Shown here in pieces: positions 36,059-45,327 of a stretch of DNA of 64,000 bases (its first letter is position 1; every line of letters begins with the position of its first letter). Under the pieces are notes generated by a model. That model saw nothing but the letters and a program-made list of their open reading frames with translations, had not been told where the DNA came from and searched no databases. This DNA comes from Bacteroides sp. GTDB lineage: Bacteria; Bacteroidota; Bacteroidia; Bacteroidales; Bacteroidaceae. The translations under genes were made by a program, and so were the position numbers. The stretch lies in assembly GCA_022648295.1 (NCBI GenBank), contig JALCME010000013.1, forward strand, positions 62,001 to 126,000, written 5' to 3'.

Positions 36059-39000
36059 TTAATGAGCCTCATCCTTTATTTTCTTCATATATTCCGTAGG
36101 AAGCATACCATATTGTTTTGCAAAACATTTCGCAAAATAAGAAGACGAGTTAAATCCGACCATATCCACTATCTCTACAATTCTATATTTACCTTCACTC
36201 ATCAGCTGGCAAGCCCTTTTTAAACGAATTGTTTTCATAAAGTCATTGGGAGTCATACCGGTAATACTCTTGATCTTTCTAAAAATGGACGTCCTACTCA
36301 TACATAATTCACTCGCCATCGTTTCAATAGCAAAATTAGGATCGGCAATATTCTTCATGACGAGATGCGTGCATTTATGCATAAACTCTTCATCCATAGA
36401 GCTATGGGAAACCACATAATTTTCAGACAGCATGCTAAAAGTATACTTCTGCTGTAACAATTCCTGCTTTTTTAGTAAATTAGTTATCTGGCCTAATAGA
36501 AACGACGGATAAAAAGGCTTCTCAATATATGCATCTGCTCCAGAGTCCAAGCCTTGCATCTTACTTTCCAAATCGGTTTTTGCTGTTAATAAAATCAGCG
36601 GAATATGGGAAGTGTTTATATCCGACTTTATTTTCCTGCACAATTCGATTCCATTTATGCCGTCCATCATAATGTCACAAATAATTAAATCAATATAATT
36701 CTTATCCAAGACTTTCAGTGCCTCACTACCATTTGATGCGGAAAAGACGGTATAGTCTGCATACAATATATTATTCAGGACATTCAAAAGCTCCTTATTA
36801 TCATCAACGACCAATATGGAATGGCTCTTTTCACCAGCCGCTTCAAGATTGTCTCTTTCCTCTGCTAATTCCGGTGTAGATTCCTCCAAGACATTATGAT
36901 CTCGAACATCGTCCATAGTAGTACTAGGTTGCAGAGCATCTACCGGAAAACAAATCAACACTTCAAGTCCAGACAACCGCTTTCCACATTCAGAGGAAGA
37001 TATGGTTCCATGCATTAATAAGACCAGAGATTGCACTAAATGCAACCCTATGCCCACTCCTCCCTTATTGTCATCACCCTGATAAAAAGCTTCGAATATT
37101 TTGGAAGATTCTTCAAACGCAATGCCTTTCCCGTCATCCGACACCGTTATAACAACCTGATTGCCATCCAATTCTGCTGTAACCAGAATAACAGACTTGG
37201 CAAATCTCAGAGCATTATTCAGTAAATTACTGATGATTTTGGTTAGAGCTTCTTTATCAATCAGTACATTCAAATTATGGGGCATGACATTTACCTCTAT
37301 ACTTATACCCTTATTAACCGCATCCAAATGAAACATTCCGGCAACCTTATTAAACAAATCCTGTAAATCACAACGTTCATAAATAAGTTTATAGCAACCG
37401 GAATCCACTTTTTTAAAATCGAGCAGTTGATTTACTAAATTATAGAGCCGCAACGTATTGGAATGAATAATTGAGAGATATTCCCCGCACTGGTTATTTA
37501 GCTTAGTAGATTTAATGATATACTCTACCGGAGCAACGATTAGACTTAAAGGAGTTCGTATTTCATGTGCTATATTAGTAAAGAAATCAACCTTAGATTT
37601 ATACAACTCTTTTTCTGTTTGTGCTTGGATATACTGAATTTTGCGCCGATACCTCTTCCTGGAGTTCAGATACAGGTACAAAATCAGGCTAATGAACAAA
37701 AAGGCATACAGCGTAACAGCTATGGATGACTTTAAGAAAAAAGGTTTGATTTCTATATTTAAACGCGCTTCGCAATTACTCCATTTGCCGTCATTATTCG
37801 TTCCCTTAACGACGAAAGTATATTCACCCGGTGGAAGGTTTGTATAATTGGCCTGAGCATTCAATCCGGTGGTTATATGCCATTTCTTATCAAATCCTTC
37901 CATCTTATAAAGATATTGATTAGTCTCCGGAGACAAATAGCTTAAAGATGCAAAATCAAATTCTATGAAAGATTGGTTATAACCCAGTACAACCCGATCC
38001 GTATAGTCTATTGATTTTTGTAACGGTGAATTTCGCAGATTAGGAGAAACCGATTCATTATGAACACGCATATCAGTAATTATAACCGGAGGATTATACT
38101 GATTCTCCATTAAGGTTTGCGGATTGAAATGACAAATGCCATCCAAAGTCCCCAAAAGAATCGTACCATCTCTGGCTATTATTCCACTCCCTTGAATAAA
38201 ATTGTCATCTGGTATACCATTATTAGTGGTGTATATAATAGACTTGTTGGTATCAGGAGTCCAACAAATCAGTCCTTTTACAGTAGAGATCCACAAGTCC
38301 CTATCGTATACCAGAATATTTGAGATAAAATTATTAGGAAGTTTTAAATTAAGATAGCGCACAAATAGATCTTTTGCTTCATCATAGCGGCATAATCCAT
38401 ATCCGCCACTGCCTATCCATAGCTGACCTTTCTTATCAATTGCAAGTGTTGTTAAAGAGTTTCCACAAATAGAATGATTATTCTTCGGATTGTACTGAAA
38501 AGATTTAAACTCTTTTTTTATTAAGTCATATCTAAACAATCCATTATTTAGAGTAGCCAACCATAGTCGTTGCTTTTTATCCTCTATCATTTGCGAAACC
38601 CTGTATGGAAAAGCAAGGCGCGTAAATTTTTCAGTTCGTTGATCATAATAACATAACCCCACAGAAGTAGAAACATAGATATGTCCGTCACTCGCCCTAT
38701 ATAAAGAAAAGACTTTGGAAGAAGGTAAAGAATAAGGATTATTGGACTCATAAGTAAATATTTGATGAGTATGTTTAACCAAATCAAATATTTCAAGTCC
38801 CCGCTCATAAGTGGCTGCATAAAGTTTATTTCCATCCAATAGAATATCGTGTATACAATAATAAAAAGTATTAATGTCAGAAGCTATTTTAAAAGGAAGT
38901 ACTTGCTTTTTATCGGGGTCTAGAAAATAGATGCCGTTATTGTCCGTCCCAATCCAAAAACGCCCGTTACTGTCTTCACGAATCACATTGATAATATTCT

Positions 39001-40072
39001 TTAAGTAGTTGTCTTTTAATAACAGCTTATAATTTTCAAACCGATTAAGAAAAGGAGCACAGTATTCCACACCACTAAAGAAAGTTCCAAACCATAATCC
39101 ACCTTCCCTATCTTTATAAGCACTATAAACAAACTTGCTCGCGCCATTACCTAATTGTTTATCAGTCAAAGCATCATATGACAAACAGTTTTTGCACGTT
39201 TTAAAGAAGCAGAGTCCATTATCTGAAGCAATTAATAAGACTCCTTTCTTATATTCAATTATATCATGAATATGATATAATATATCCGGAACATTACCAT
39301 TATAGCAACTTACAAAGTTATCATTTCCCCTATCATATCGTTCAATGCCATGTTGAAACGTACCAAACCATAAGTTACCGGCATAGTCCTCTGTGATTCT
39401 CAGTATGGAATTATCGGAAATTGCACCCGCTTTACCCGTCGGTTTATAAGTTTTGAACCGGTTCGTTTGTTTCGAAAAAGAGCAAGCCCCCTTGCTGTAT
39501 GTTCCAAACCAAAGCATACCCGTATGATCTTCACAAATACAGTAGACATTATCTTGCGAAATAGATGAAGGATCCTTTTCATCATGTTTATAGGAGATAA
39601 GATTATCTTCTTTGGACAAATAACGAAAAACGCCACTAGTACAAGTAGAAATCCAAATATCCCCATTACTATCTTCCATAATATCATTTATCCGTGTATC
39701 AATGCTTTCTCCTTTCCTTGTCTTTTTAGAAAAGTGTTCAAAAGAATCAGTCTTAGGGTTATAGATATCAACCCCTTGATCAAGTCCTATCCACAAGCGC
39801 CCCTTTCTGTCTAAACAGAGCTCATATATATTATTACTTGAGATGGAATTAGGGTGACCTTCCAAGAATTGATATACTTTGCTCTTCTTCCCATCGAAAC
39901 GAATCAGGCCATTATCACTGGCAAACCACATATAACCTATTGAATCTTGAATAACCTTATAAATTCGATTAGAAGGTAACTCATTTGAAATATTGTACCG
40001 TATGAACTTATTATTAGCAACAAGGCTCATATTCCCCACAAAAAGTAGTAAACTTAAAAACCAGTATTTCAT
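36059..40072 (-). CDS. Hybrid two-component system (HTCS) regulator of glycan use
   Basis: About 1337 residues from the ATG at 40072; the longer start at 40114 lies upstream of the -7 box at 40104-40111. Order: signal/TM segment (YWFLSLLLFVGNMSLVA), two periplasmic seven-bladed propellers made of repeats such as GYMWFASDNGLIRFDG (~30-680), a Y_Y_Y domain (~690-770), TM (SSIAVTLYAFLFISLILYL), HisKA with NIAHEIRTPLS (His836), HATPase with DDGKGIAF and GVGIGLHLV, receiver with ILVVDDNKE, phospho-acceptor Asp1133 in ICDIMMDG and Lys in IEKPF, and an AraC HTH (MASELCMSRTSIFRKIKSI). It senses an oligosaccharide in the periplasm and activates genes. Divergent from SusC 40403, its likely target. Confidence 0.97.
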   Translation of the reverse strand: MKYWFLSLLLFVGNMSLVANNKFIRYNISNELPSNRIYKVIQDSIGYMWFASDNGLIRFDGKKSKVYQFLEGHPNSISSNNIYELCLDRKGRLWIGLDQGVDIYNPKTDSFEHFSKKTRKGESIDTRINDIMEDSNGDIWISTCTSGVFRYLSKEDNLISYKHDEKDPSSISQDNVYCICEDHTGMLWFGTYSKGACSFSKQTNRFKTYKPTGKAGAISDNSILRITEDYAGNLWFGTFQHGIERYDRGNDNFVSCYNGNVPDILYHIHDIIEYKKGVLLIASDNGLCFFKTCKNCLSYDALTDKQLGNGASKFVYSAYKDREGGLWFGTFFSGVEYCAPFLNRFENYKLLLKDNYLKNIINVIREDSNGRFWIGTDNNGIYFLDPDKKQVLPFKIASDINTFYYCIHDILLDGNKLYAATYERGLEIFDLVKHTHQIFTYESNNPYSLPSSKVFSLYRASDGHIYVSTSVGLCYYDQRTEKFTRLAFPYRVSQMIEDKKQRLWLATLNNGLFRYDLIKKEFKSFQYNPKNNHSICGNSLTTLAIDKKGQLWIGSGGYGLCRYDEAKDLFVRYLNLKLPNNFISNILVYDRDLWISTVKGLICWTPDTNKSIIYTTNNGIPDDNFIQGSGIIARDGTILLGTLDGICHFNPQTLMENQYNPPVIITDMRVHNESVSPNLRNSPLQKSIDYTDRVVLGYNQSFIEFDFASLSYLSPETNQYLYKMEGFDKKWHITTGLNAQANYTNLPPGEYTFVVKGTNNDGKWSNCEARLNIEIKPFFLKSSIAVTLYAFLFISLILYLYLNSRKRYRRKIQYIQAQTEKELYKSKVDFFTNIAHEIRTPLSLIVAPVEYIIKSTKLNNQCGEYLSIIHSNTLRLYNLVNQLLDFKKVDSGCYKLIYERCDLQDLFNKVAGMFHLDAVNKGISIEVNVMPHNLNVLIDKEALTKIISNLLNNALRFAKSVILVTAELDGNQVVITVSDDGKGIAFEESSKIFEAFYQGDDNKGGVGIGLHLVQSLVLLMHGTISSSECGKRLSGLEVLICFPVDALQPSTTMDDVRDHNVLEESTPELAEERDNLEAAGEKSHSILVVDDNKELLNVLNNILYADYTVFSASNGSEALKVLDKNYIDLIICDIMMDGINGIELCRKIKSDINTSHIPLILLTAKTDLESKMQGLDSGADAYIEKPFYPSFLLGQITNLLKKQELLQQKYTFSMLSENYVVSHSSMDEEFMHKCTHLVMKNIADPNFAIETMASELCMSRTSIFRKIKSITGMTPNDFMKTIRLKRACQLMSEGKYRIVEIVDMVGFNSSSYFAKCFAKQYGMLPTEYMKKIKDEAH

Positions 40073-40103
40073 AGGATCATTAAGGATTAACATTTGTTCA
40101 CTC

Positions 40104-40111
40104 CAAAGGTA
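40104..40111 (-). promoter_or_regulatory. -7 box for the HTCS gene
   Basis: Read on the - strand this is TACCTTTG, a TAnnTTTG match 31 nt before the ATG at 40072. It decides between the two possible starts, because the upstream ATG at 40114 would not be in the transcript. Confidence 0.55.
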
Positions 40112-40196
40112 CAACTTTAATTTTAATAAAAGCTCTATTGGTATGCTTGTGCTGTTTTTGTGTACTACATTACTATCACTTCAGATGGACGAGAAT

Positions 40197-40204
40197 TAAC
40201 TTTG
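40197..40204 (+). promoter_or_regulatory. -7 box for the SusC at 40403
   Basis: TAACTTTG fits TAnnTTTG and lies ~200 bp before the start, giving a long leader that includes the conserved block 40280-40402. No -33 TTTG is at the right distance, as is usual for activator-dependent promoters such as those of HTCS. Confidence 0.45.
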
Positions 40205-40279
40205 TCGCATATTCAATTAGCATTTTTAATATAACTAAAGAATAAGCAGGATCTATAAACACTCTATACTAAATGCAAG

Positions 40280-40402
40280 AAGTTAAACATAAAACCAAAT
40301 AGCCTATGGAATAAGAATCAAGTCATTGCAATCGAAGCATAAATTAAAACTATTACAAGAAAAGATTAGTAACCTTATTCATCCAAATTAAACAAGAAAA
40401 AC
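40280..40402 (+). promoter_or_regulatory. Leader of SusC 40403, conserved with that of SusC 30991
   Basis: The same ordered blocks as in 30864-30990 (AGTTAAAC, TAGCCTATGG, AAAACTATTACAA, AACCTTATTCATCC). See that entry. Since it would be transcribed from the box at 40197, it may act at the RNA level. Confidence 0.55.
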
Positions 40403-43400
40403 ATGAATTCATTTTCTGATAAAACAAGAATGAGGAACAATTCTGTCCTCAAGTTCTTTTATGTGATGGGATTTTGCCTGTTACTATTAACTACAGGCGG
40501 AATTTCGGCATTCGGAACCACCCTCGAATCCAATCAGCAGATACGGACTATTTCGGGAGTTGTAAAAGATACTCAGGGAGAACCCATTATTGGGGCCAAT
40601 ATTAAGGAAAAAGGCACAGCCAATGGAACAATCACGGATGTAAACGGAATGTTCACGCTCCGGGTATCAGCAAAAAGCGTTATAAAAGTTTCATTCATAG
40701 GCTATACGGAACAGGAAATTACCATAGGAGATAGGAATAAATTAGAAATCATCATGACAGAAAATGCCAAGCTGATTGATGAGGTAGTGGTAGTAGGATA
40801 TGGTAAACAAAAGAAAGCAACCGTAACGGGCTCTATCGCACAAGTTTCCGGTGGTGAACTAAAACAGTCCCCGGCGGCTAATTTATCCAATTCACTAGTG
40901 GGACGGCTACCAGGTGTGATTGCTAACAACCGATCGGGAGAACCGGGTAATGATTATTCGGAAATCTATATTCGGGGGAAAGGCTCGCTAGGTAATAACA
41001 GTCCGCTATACGTAATAGACGGCGTGGCCAACAGAGGCGGGATAGAGCGCCTCAACCCAAGCGATATTGAATCGGTAACGATTCTAAAAGATGCATCAGC
41101 GGCTATTTATGGTGCCCAAGCTGCAAACGGGGTAATTCTGATTACAACTAAAAGAGGTAGTGACTCAAAGCCTGTTATTACTTATGAAGGTAATTTCGGT
41201 CTTTCGGAGCATACCCGTACACCAAATCTGATGAATGCCTACCAATATATGATATATGATGATGAGATTAACGCTCATTTCGGCAGAACAGAGAAATATA
41301 AAGATGTAAAAAACGGCTATTTAGATGGAACAATTGATCCTTTACAATATGCCGATACCAACTGGATGGATGTTGTGTTCAGGGCTGCACCGCAAACCCA
41401 ACACTCCTTATCTATAAGAGGAGGAAATGAGCGCATGAAATATTACATGTCCGGTGGATACCTGTATCAGGAACCAGGCTTTAAACACACCAATCTAAAC
41501 TTCCAGACGGCCCAACTGCGCTCCAATCTTGATGCCAGCATAACAAAGGACTTCACCGTATCTTTGGAACTGGCCATGCGACAAGAGAATCGTCACAATT
41601 CCAATTATGATTCGGGCACTTTCTTCTGGGAAGCTTTCCATGCCTATCCTTTCCTACCGGCTTATTATCCTAACGGACTTCCCGGTCCCGGACTTTCCTG
41701 GGGAAACAACCTGGCGATTCTGGCTTCAGGAAAAACGGGCTACGATAAGATAAAAGATAACTTTATCAATTCGAAGGTGGCATTCAACCTAAAGATGCCT
41801 TGGATTCTGGACGGTATGTATCTGTCAGGATATGCTGCTTTCGACTCCCACTTCAGAAGTGAGAAAAAACTAATGGATATGTGGGATGCCTATCGTTATA
41901 ATCCCTCGACAGGTGGCTATGACAACATTCGCCCGACAACAGGAGACGGAAACATTAATCTGACCCAACAATATAATGATAACCGCACCACGACTATAAA
42001 CCTAAAACTGGGTTATGAAAAACGATTTGGCAAACACAGCATCAATGCTTTTATCGCTTACGAACAGAGCAAGGCAAAAGGCGATTGGTTTTCAGCTTAC
42101 CGTCGCGATTTCCTCAGTAATGCCGTTGATTACCTGTTTGCAGGCAGCGATAACATGAAAGATAATGACGGTAGTGGTAGCATTTCCGCACGTCAGAATT
42201 TCTTTGGACGGCTGAGTTATGGCTATAAGGATCGTTATCTTGCTGAATTTACGTTGCGTCGCGATGGTTCGCAAAACTTTAGCAGCAAGTCACGTTGGGG
42301 GTGGTTTCCCGGACTATCAGTAGGCTGGCGCATATCCGAAGAAAAGTTTTTCAAAGATAATGTACCTTATGTTGACGAACTGAAACTTAAGGCCTCATGG
42401 GGAAAGCTGGGTAACGATTTGGTGGACCCGTTCCAGTATGTCAGTACGTATGATATGAGCGATGGAGCAGCATTCGGTCGGGATCCTCAACGGCAAAAAG
42501 GTTTCACGATAGGACGAGTAGCCAATCCCAATATCACTTGGGAAAAAGTGGAAACTAAAAATATTGGATTCGAATCAATCTTCTTCAACCAGAAGTTAAG
42601 TTTCGATTGTCAGTATTTCTATTCAATGCGTAAAGATATTCTTACACCAAAGCAAGCTTCCGTACCCGATTATACGGGACTCACTCTACCTGATCAGAAT
42701 ATAGGGAAAATTTCCAATCGGGGAATTGAAACCAGCATATCGTATAGAAACAGTTTCAAAAAGATAAAGTATTATGTAGGAGGTAACCTCACTTACGCTC
42801 ATAACAAGATTCACTTTTTTGACGAAGCAGCTAATGTACCCGACTGGCAACGCCGTACAGGACATTCCATTGATTCATGGTTAATTTACAAGACGGATGG
42901 CATTTACCAGACACAAGAAGAAATTGATGCATCACCACATTTAATGAACACACAACCGGGGGATATTAAATACGTTGATGTGGACGGGGATCATTCAATA
43001 ACGAGTAATGACAGAATCAGAATCTACGAGAGTCCCACACCTGAAATTGTATATGGCATCAATATGGGAGGTATGTGGAAAGGCTTTGAACTGAATGTAC
43101 TCTGGACGGGACAGACAAGGGCCAAGCAAATGATACGGCCTGGAAGTGAAAACCGCGATGTGACTTACTTAAAAAACAGATGGATATCAGCAACTGAAAC
43201 GCCAAATGCACGCTATCCAAGAGCTTTCAATCCAGATGACATTTTTAACAATTTAGATTCAGATTTCTGGCTAAAGGATGCTTCATTCATCCGTTTGAAA
43301 AATGTGGAATTGGCTTATAACCTTCCAGCTTCCTTACTTAAAAAGATGAACATATCCACTCTACGCCTCTATGTAAGCGGGTTCAACCTATTCTCAATAG

Positions 43401-43498
43401 ATCACATCAAGATTCAGGACCCCGAAGGTACAAATGCAGGAGGGATGTATTATCCTCAACAAAGGATATACAACATAGGTGTGAATCTTAGTTTTTGA
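40403..43498 (+). CDS. SusC-like TonB-dependent transporter (alpha-galactoside-type locus)
   Basis: 1031 residues. The long N-terminus (NSFSDKTRMRNNSVLKFFYV before GFCLLLLTTGG) and the CNA-like domain (GEPIIGANIKEKGTANG, VSFIGYTEQEITIG) closely match SusC 30991. They are followed by the TonB box DEVVVVGYGKQKK, a different plug (IYIRGKGSLGNNSPLYVIDG, LKDASAAIYGAQAANGVI) and a barrel ending GVNLSF. It is divergent from the HTCS (330 bp between start codons) and paired with the SusD at 43524. Confidence 0.95.
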   Translation: MNSFSDKTRMRNNSVLKFFYVMGFCLLLLTTGGISAFGTTLESNQQIRTISGVVKDTQGEPIIGANIKEKGTANGTITDVNGMFTLRVSAKSVIKVSFIGYTEQEITIGDRNKLEIIMTENAKLIDEVVVVGYGKQKKATVTGSIAQVSGGELKQSPAANLSNSLVGRLPGVIANNRSGEPGNDYSEIYIRGKGSLGNNSPLYVIDGVANRGGIERLNPSDIESVTILKDASAAIYGAQAANGVILITTKRGSDSKPVITYEGNFGLSEHTRTPNLMNAYQYMIYDDEINAHFGRTEKYKDVKNGYLDGTIDPLQYADTNWMDVVFRAAPQTQHSLSIRGGNERMKYYMSGGYLYQEPGFKHTNLNFQTAQLRSNLDASITKDFTVSLELAMRQENRHNSNYDSGTFFWEAFHAYPFLPAYYPNGLPGPGLSWGNNLAILASGKTGYDKIKDNFINSKVAFNLKMPWILDGMYLSGYAAFDSHFRSEKKLMDMWDAYRYNPSTGGYDNIRPTTGDGNINLTQQYNDNRTTTINLKLGYEKRFGKHSINAFIAYEQSKAKGDWFSAYRRDFLSNAVDYLFAGSDNMKDNDGSGSISARQNFFGRLSYGYKDRYLAEFTLRRDGSQNFSSKSRWGWFPGLSVGWRISEEKFFKDNVPYVDELKLKASWGKLGNDLVDPFQYVSTYDMSDGAAFGRDPQRQKGFTIGRVANPNITWEKVETKNIGFESIFFNQKLSFDCQYFYSMRKDILTPKQASVPDYTGLTLPDQNIGKISNRGIETSISYRNSFKKIKYYVGGNLTYAHNKIHFFDEAANVPDWQRRTGHSIDSWLIYKTDGIYQTQEEIDASPHLMNTQPGDIKYVDVDGDHSITSNDRIRIYESPTPEIVYGINMGGMWKGFELNVLWTGQTRAKQMIRPGSENRDVTYLKNRWISATETPNARYPRAFNPDDIFNNLDSDFWLKDASFIRLKNVELAYNLPASLLKKMNISTLRLYVSGFNLFSIDHIKIQDPEGTNAGGMYYPQQRIYNIGVNLSF

Positions 43499-43523
43499 CA
43501 TAACAATAAAAAGAAGAAATATT

Positions 43524-45167
43524 ATGAATAACAAAAAAATAAAACTGGGAATCGTACTTCTAGTAAGCTGCCTAACCTCATGCTCAGATTTTCTGGATGT
43601 ACAGCCATTGGGAACTTTTAGCGAAGATGCTGTTTTCTCGGATGCAAAGTTTACTGAGGCTTATGTGAATCAACGATATGTTGAAATGCGAGACGGATTC
43701 GGTAACCTCGGTTTACGTTATATTTCGGACGAAGCTTATCATAATTTCAATTCTGGCAGTCCGTATCTTTACAATCGTGGAGAAGTAACTCCGGACCAGT
43801 CGGGAAGCTATGGCACGTGGGGCACTTATTTCACAGCAATAAAAAACTGTAATATCTTCTTTGAAAATATCGGCAAGCTGAAAGCCGATCAAAGTATGAT
43901 AGATCGCATGACGGGGGAGATCACATTTCTACGTGCTTTCTTCTATGCGGATCTAGTATCCCGCTACGGCGGTGTACCAATCATTACAAAAGCTTTCGGG
44001 CTGGATGATGACATGATGCTGAAAAGGGATTCGTATGAGAACTGCATTGCGTTTATTGTCGGCGAGCTTGACAAGGCAGCCGCTCTATTACCGGTATCGT
44101 ATGACGACACGAACTACGGGCGTGCAACAAAGGGTGCAGCCTTGGCTCTGAAGGCAAGGGTACTGCTTTATGCAGCCAGTCCCTATTGGAACCCATCCGA
44201 TGACAAAGCAAAGTGGAAAGCCGCCGCAGATGCAGCAAAGGCTGTAATAGACTTGAAAGACGGAGGTAGTCCGGTTTATCAGTTAGACCCGGATTATAAG
44301 GGGATGTTTCTGAATAATCAAAGCAAAGAAATCATCTTTATGAAGCAGTTCAATAAAGAGCATGGACATTCTTTTGACTGGACAGACTCACCGAACGGCT
44401 TCACAGGCTGGTCAAGGACTTGTGTATTACAGGATATGGTGGATGCCTATGAAATGGAGGATGGTTCAATGCCAACAGAGGACCAATATACCAAAGGTAC
44501 GCCCTGGTTAAATCGTGAACCTCGTTTTTATGCGTCTGTGGTATGCGACGGACAACAGTTTCGCGGACGGGAGATTGAGTTCTTTGTTTCTTCAACGGGT
44601 AATCGGGCCGAGTGTGGCATGGATAGTGAATATGGCATTGACGATTGGAATGCCTCGAAAACGCACTACACCATCCGCAAGTTTATGAACGAGAGTCTGC
44701 GCAATGCCTGGAATGACATTTGTAACCAACCTTGGATTTATATCCGTCTGGGAGAAGTTTACCTGAACTATGCGGAAGCAATGTTTCATTTAGGCGACGA
44801 ACCGACAGCGCGTGAGTATGTAAATAAAATCAGGGAACGTGCAAGAGGTGGACAAGCGGATGTTCTGCCGAACATCACAAGCAGTGGTGACGAGTTGTTG
44901 AAAAAGATACAGCACGAACGCAGGGTGGAACTGGCCTTTGAAGATCACAGGTTCTTTGATGTACGCCGATGGAAAATCGCCATGGAAACAGAGAACAAAC
45001 CGGCCCGTAAGATTACAATTGTACGCGATGACCAGACTAAGGTGAAAACGTATAAGATTGAGGTTTTGCAGGAACGGAAGTTCTTCCCGCAACACTATTT
45101 ATTACCTATCCCTAAGAGTGAGATCCTAAAGAACTCTCTCTTGGAACAAAATCCGGGATATAATTAA
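43524..45167 (+). CDS. SusD/RagB-like lipoprotein
   Basis: 547 residues, with a lipoprotein signal to Cys20 (VSCLTSCSDFLD). SusD features are TGEITFLRAFFYADLVSRYGGVP, YIRLGEVYLNYAEAMFHLGDE, VNKIRERARGG and IQHERRVELAFEDHRFFDVRRWK. It lies 25 nt after its SusC. A structured non-coding segment follows before the glycosidases, which have their own promoter. Confidence 0.95.
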   Translation: MNNKKIKLGIVLLVSCLTSCSDFLDVQPLGTFSEDAVFSDAKFTEAYVNQRYVEMRDGFGNLGLRYISDEAYHNFNSGSPYLYNRGEVTPDQSGSYGTWGTYFTAIKNCNIFFENIGKLKADQSMIDRMTGEITFLRAFFYADLVSRYGGVPIITKAFGLDDDMMLKRDSYENCIAFIVGELDKAAALLPVSYDDTNYGRATKGAALALKARVLLYAASPYWNPSDDKAKWKAAADAAKAVIDLKDGGSPVYQLDPDYKGMFLNNQSKEIIFMKQFNKEHGHSFDWTDSPNGFTGWSRTCVLQDMVDAYEMEDGSMPTEDQYTKGTPWLNREPRFYASVVCDGQQFRGREIEFFVSSTGNRAECGMDSEYGIDDWNASKTHYTIRKFMNESLRNAWNDICNQPWIYIRLGEVYLNYAEAMFHLGDEPTAREYVNKIRERARGGQADVLPNITSSGDELLKKIQHERRVELAFEDHRFFDVRRWKIAMETENKPARKITIVRDDQTKVKTYKIEVLQERKFFPQHYLLPIPKSEILKNSLLEQNPGYN

Positions 45168-45168
45168 A

Positions 45169-45250
45169 TTTTCCTCTATGAGGAAACTCTGGTTGCTCTA
45201 CGAGGAAGGCTTGCTTTCTCGTAGAGCAATGGAACTTTCCTCGTAGAGAA
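45169..45250 (+). terminator. Cluster of hairpins after SusD 43524
   Basis: A perfect 12-bp inverted repeat (TTGCTCTACGAG at 45193-45204 against 45218-45229) is flanked by TTTCCTC-TAT-GAGGAAA on the left and TTTCCTCGTAGAGAAAG on the right, so the word CTCTACGAGG and its complement recur four to five times in 80 bp. It separates the SusCD part from the enzyme genes, as a terminator or processing site. No long T-run follows. Confidence 0.5.
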
Positions 45251-45270
45251 AGTATTCAATGATATTTTTA

Positions 45271-45278
45271 TATCTTTG
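45271..45278 (+). promoter_or_regulatory. -7 box for the six-hairpin glycosidase
   Basis: TATCTTTG, a TAnnTTTG match 49 nt before the start at 45328. It suggests the enzyme genes can be transcribed apart from SusCD. Confidence 0.5.
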
Positions 45279-45327
45279 TTTCACCGTTAGACCTTCATTC
45301 TTTATGATACTCAGTAAATAACACATT

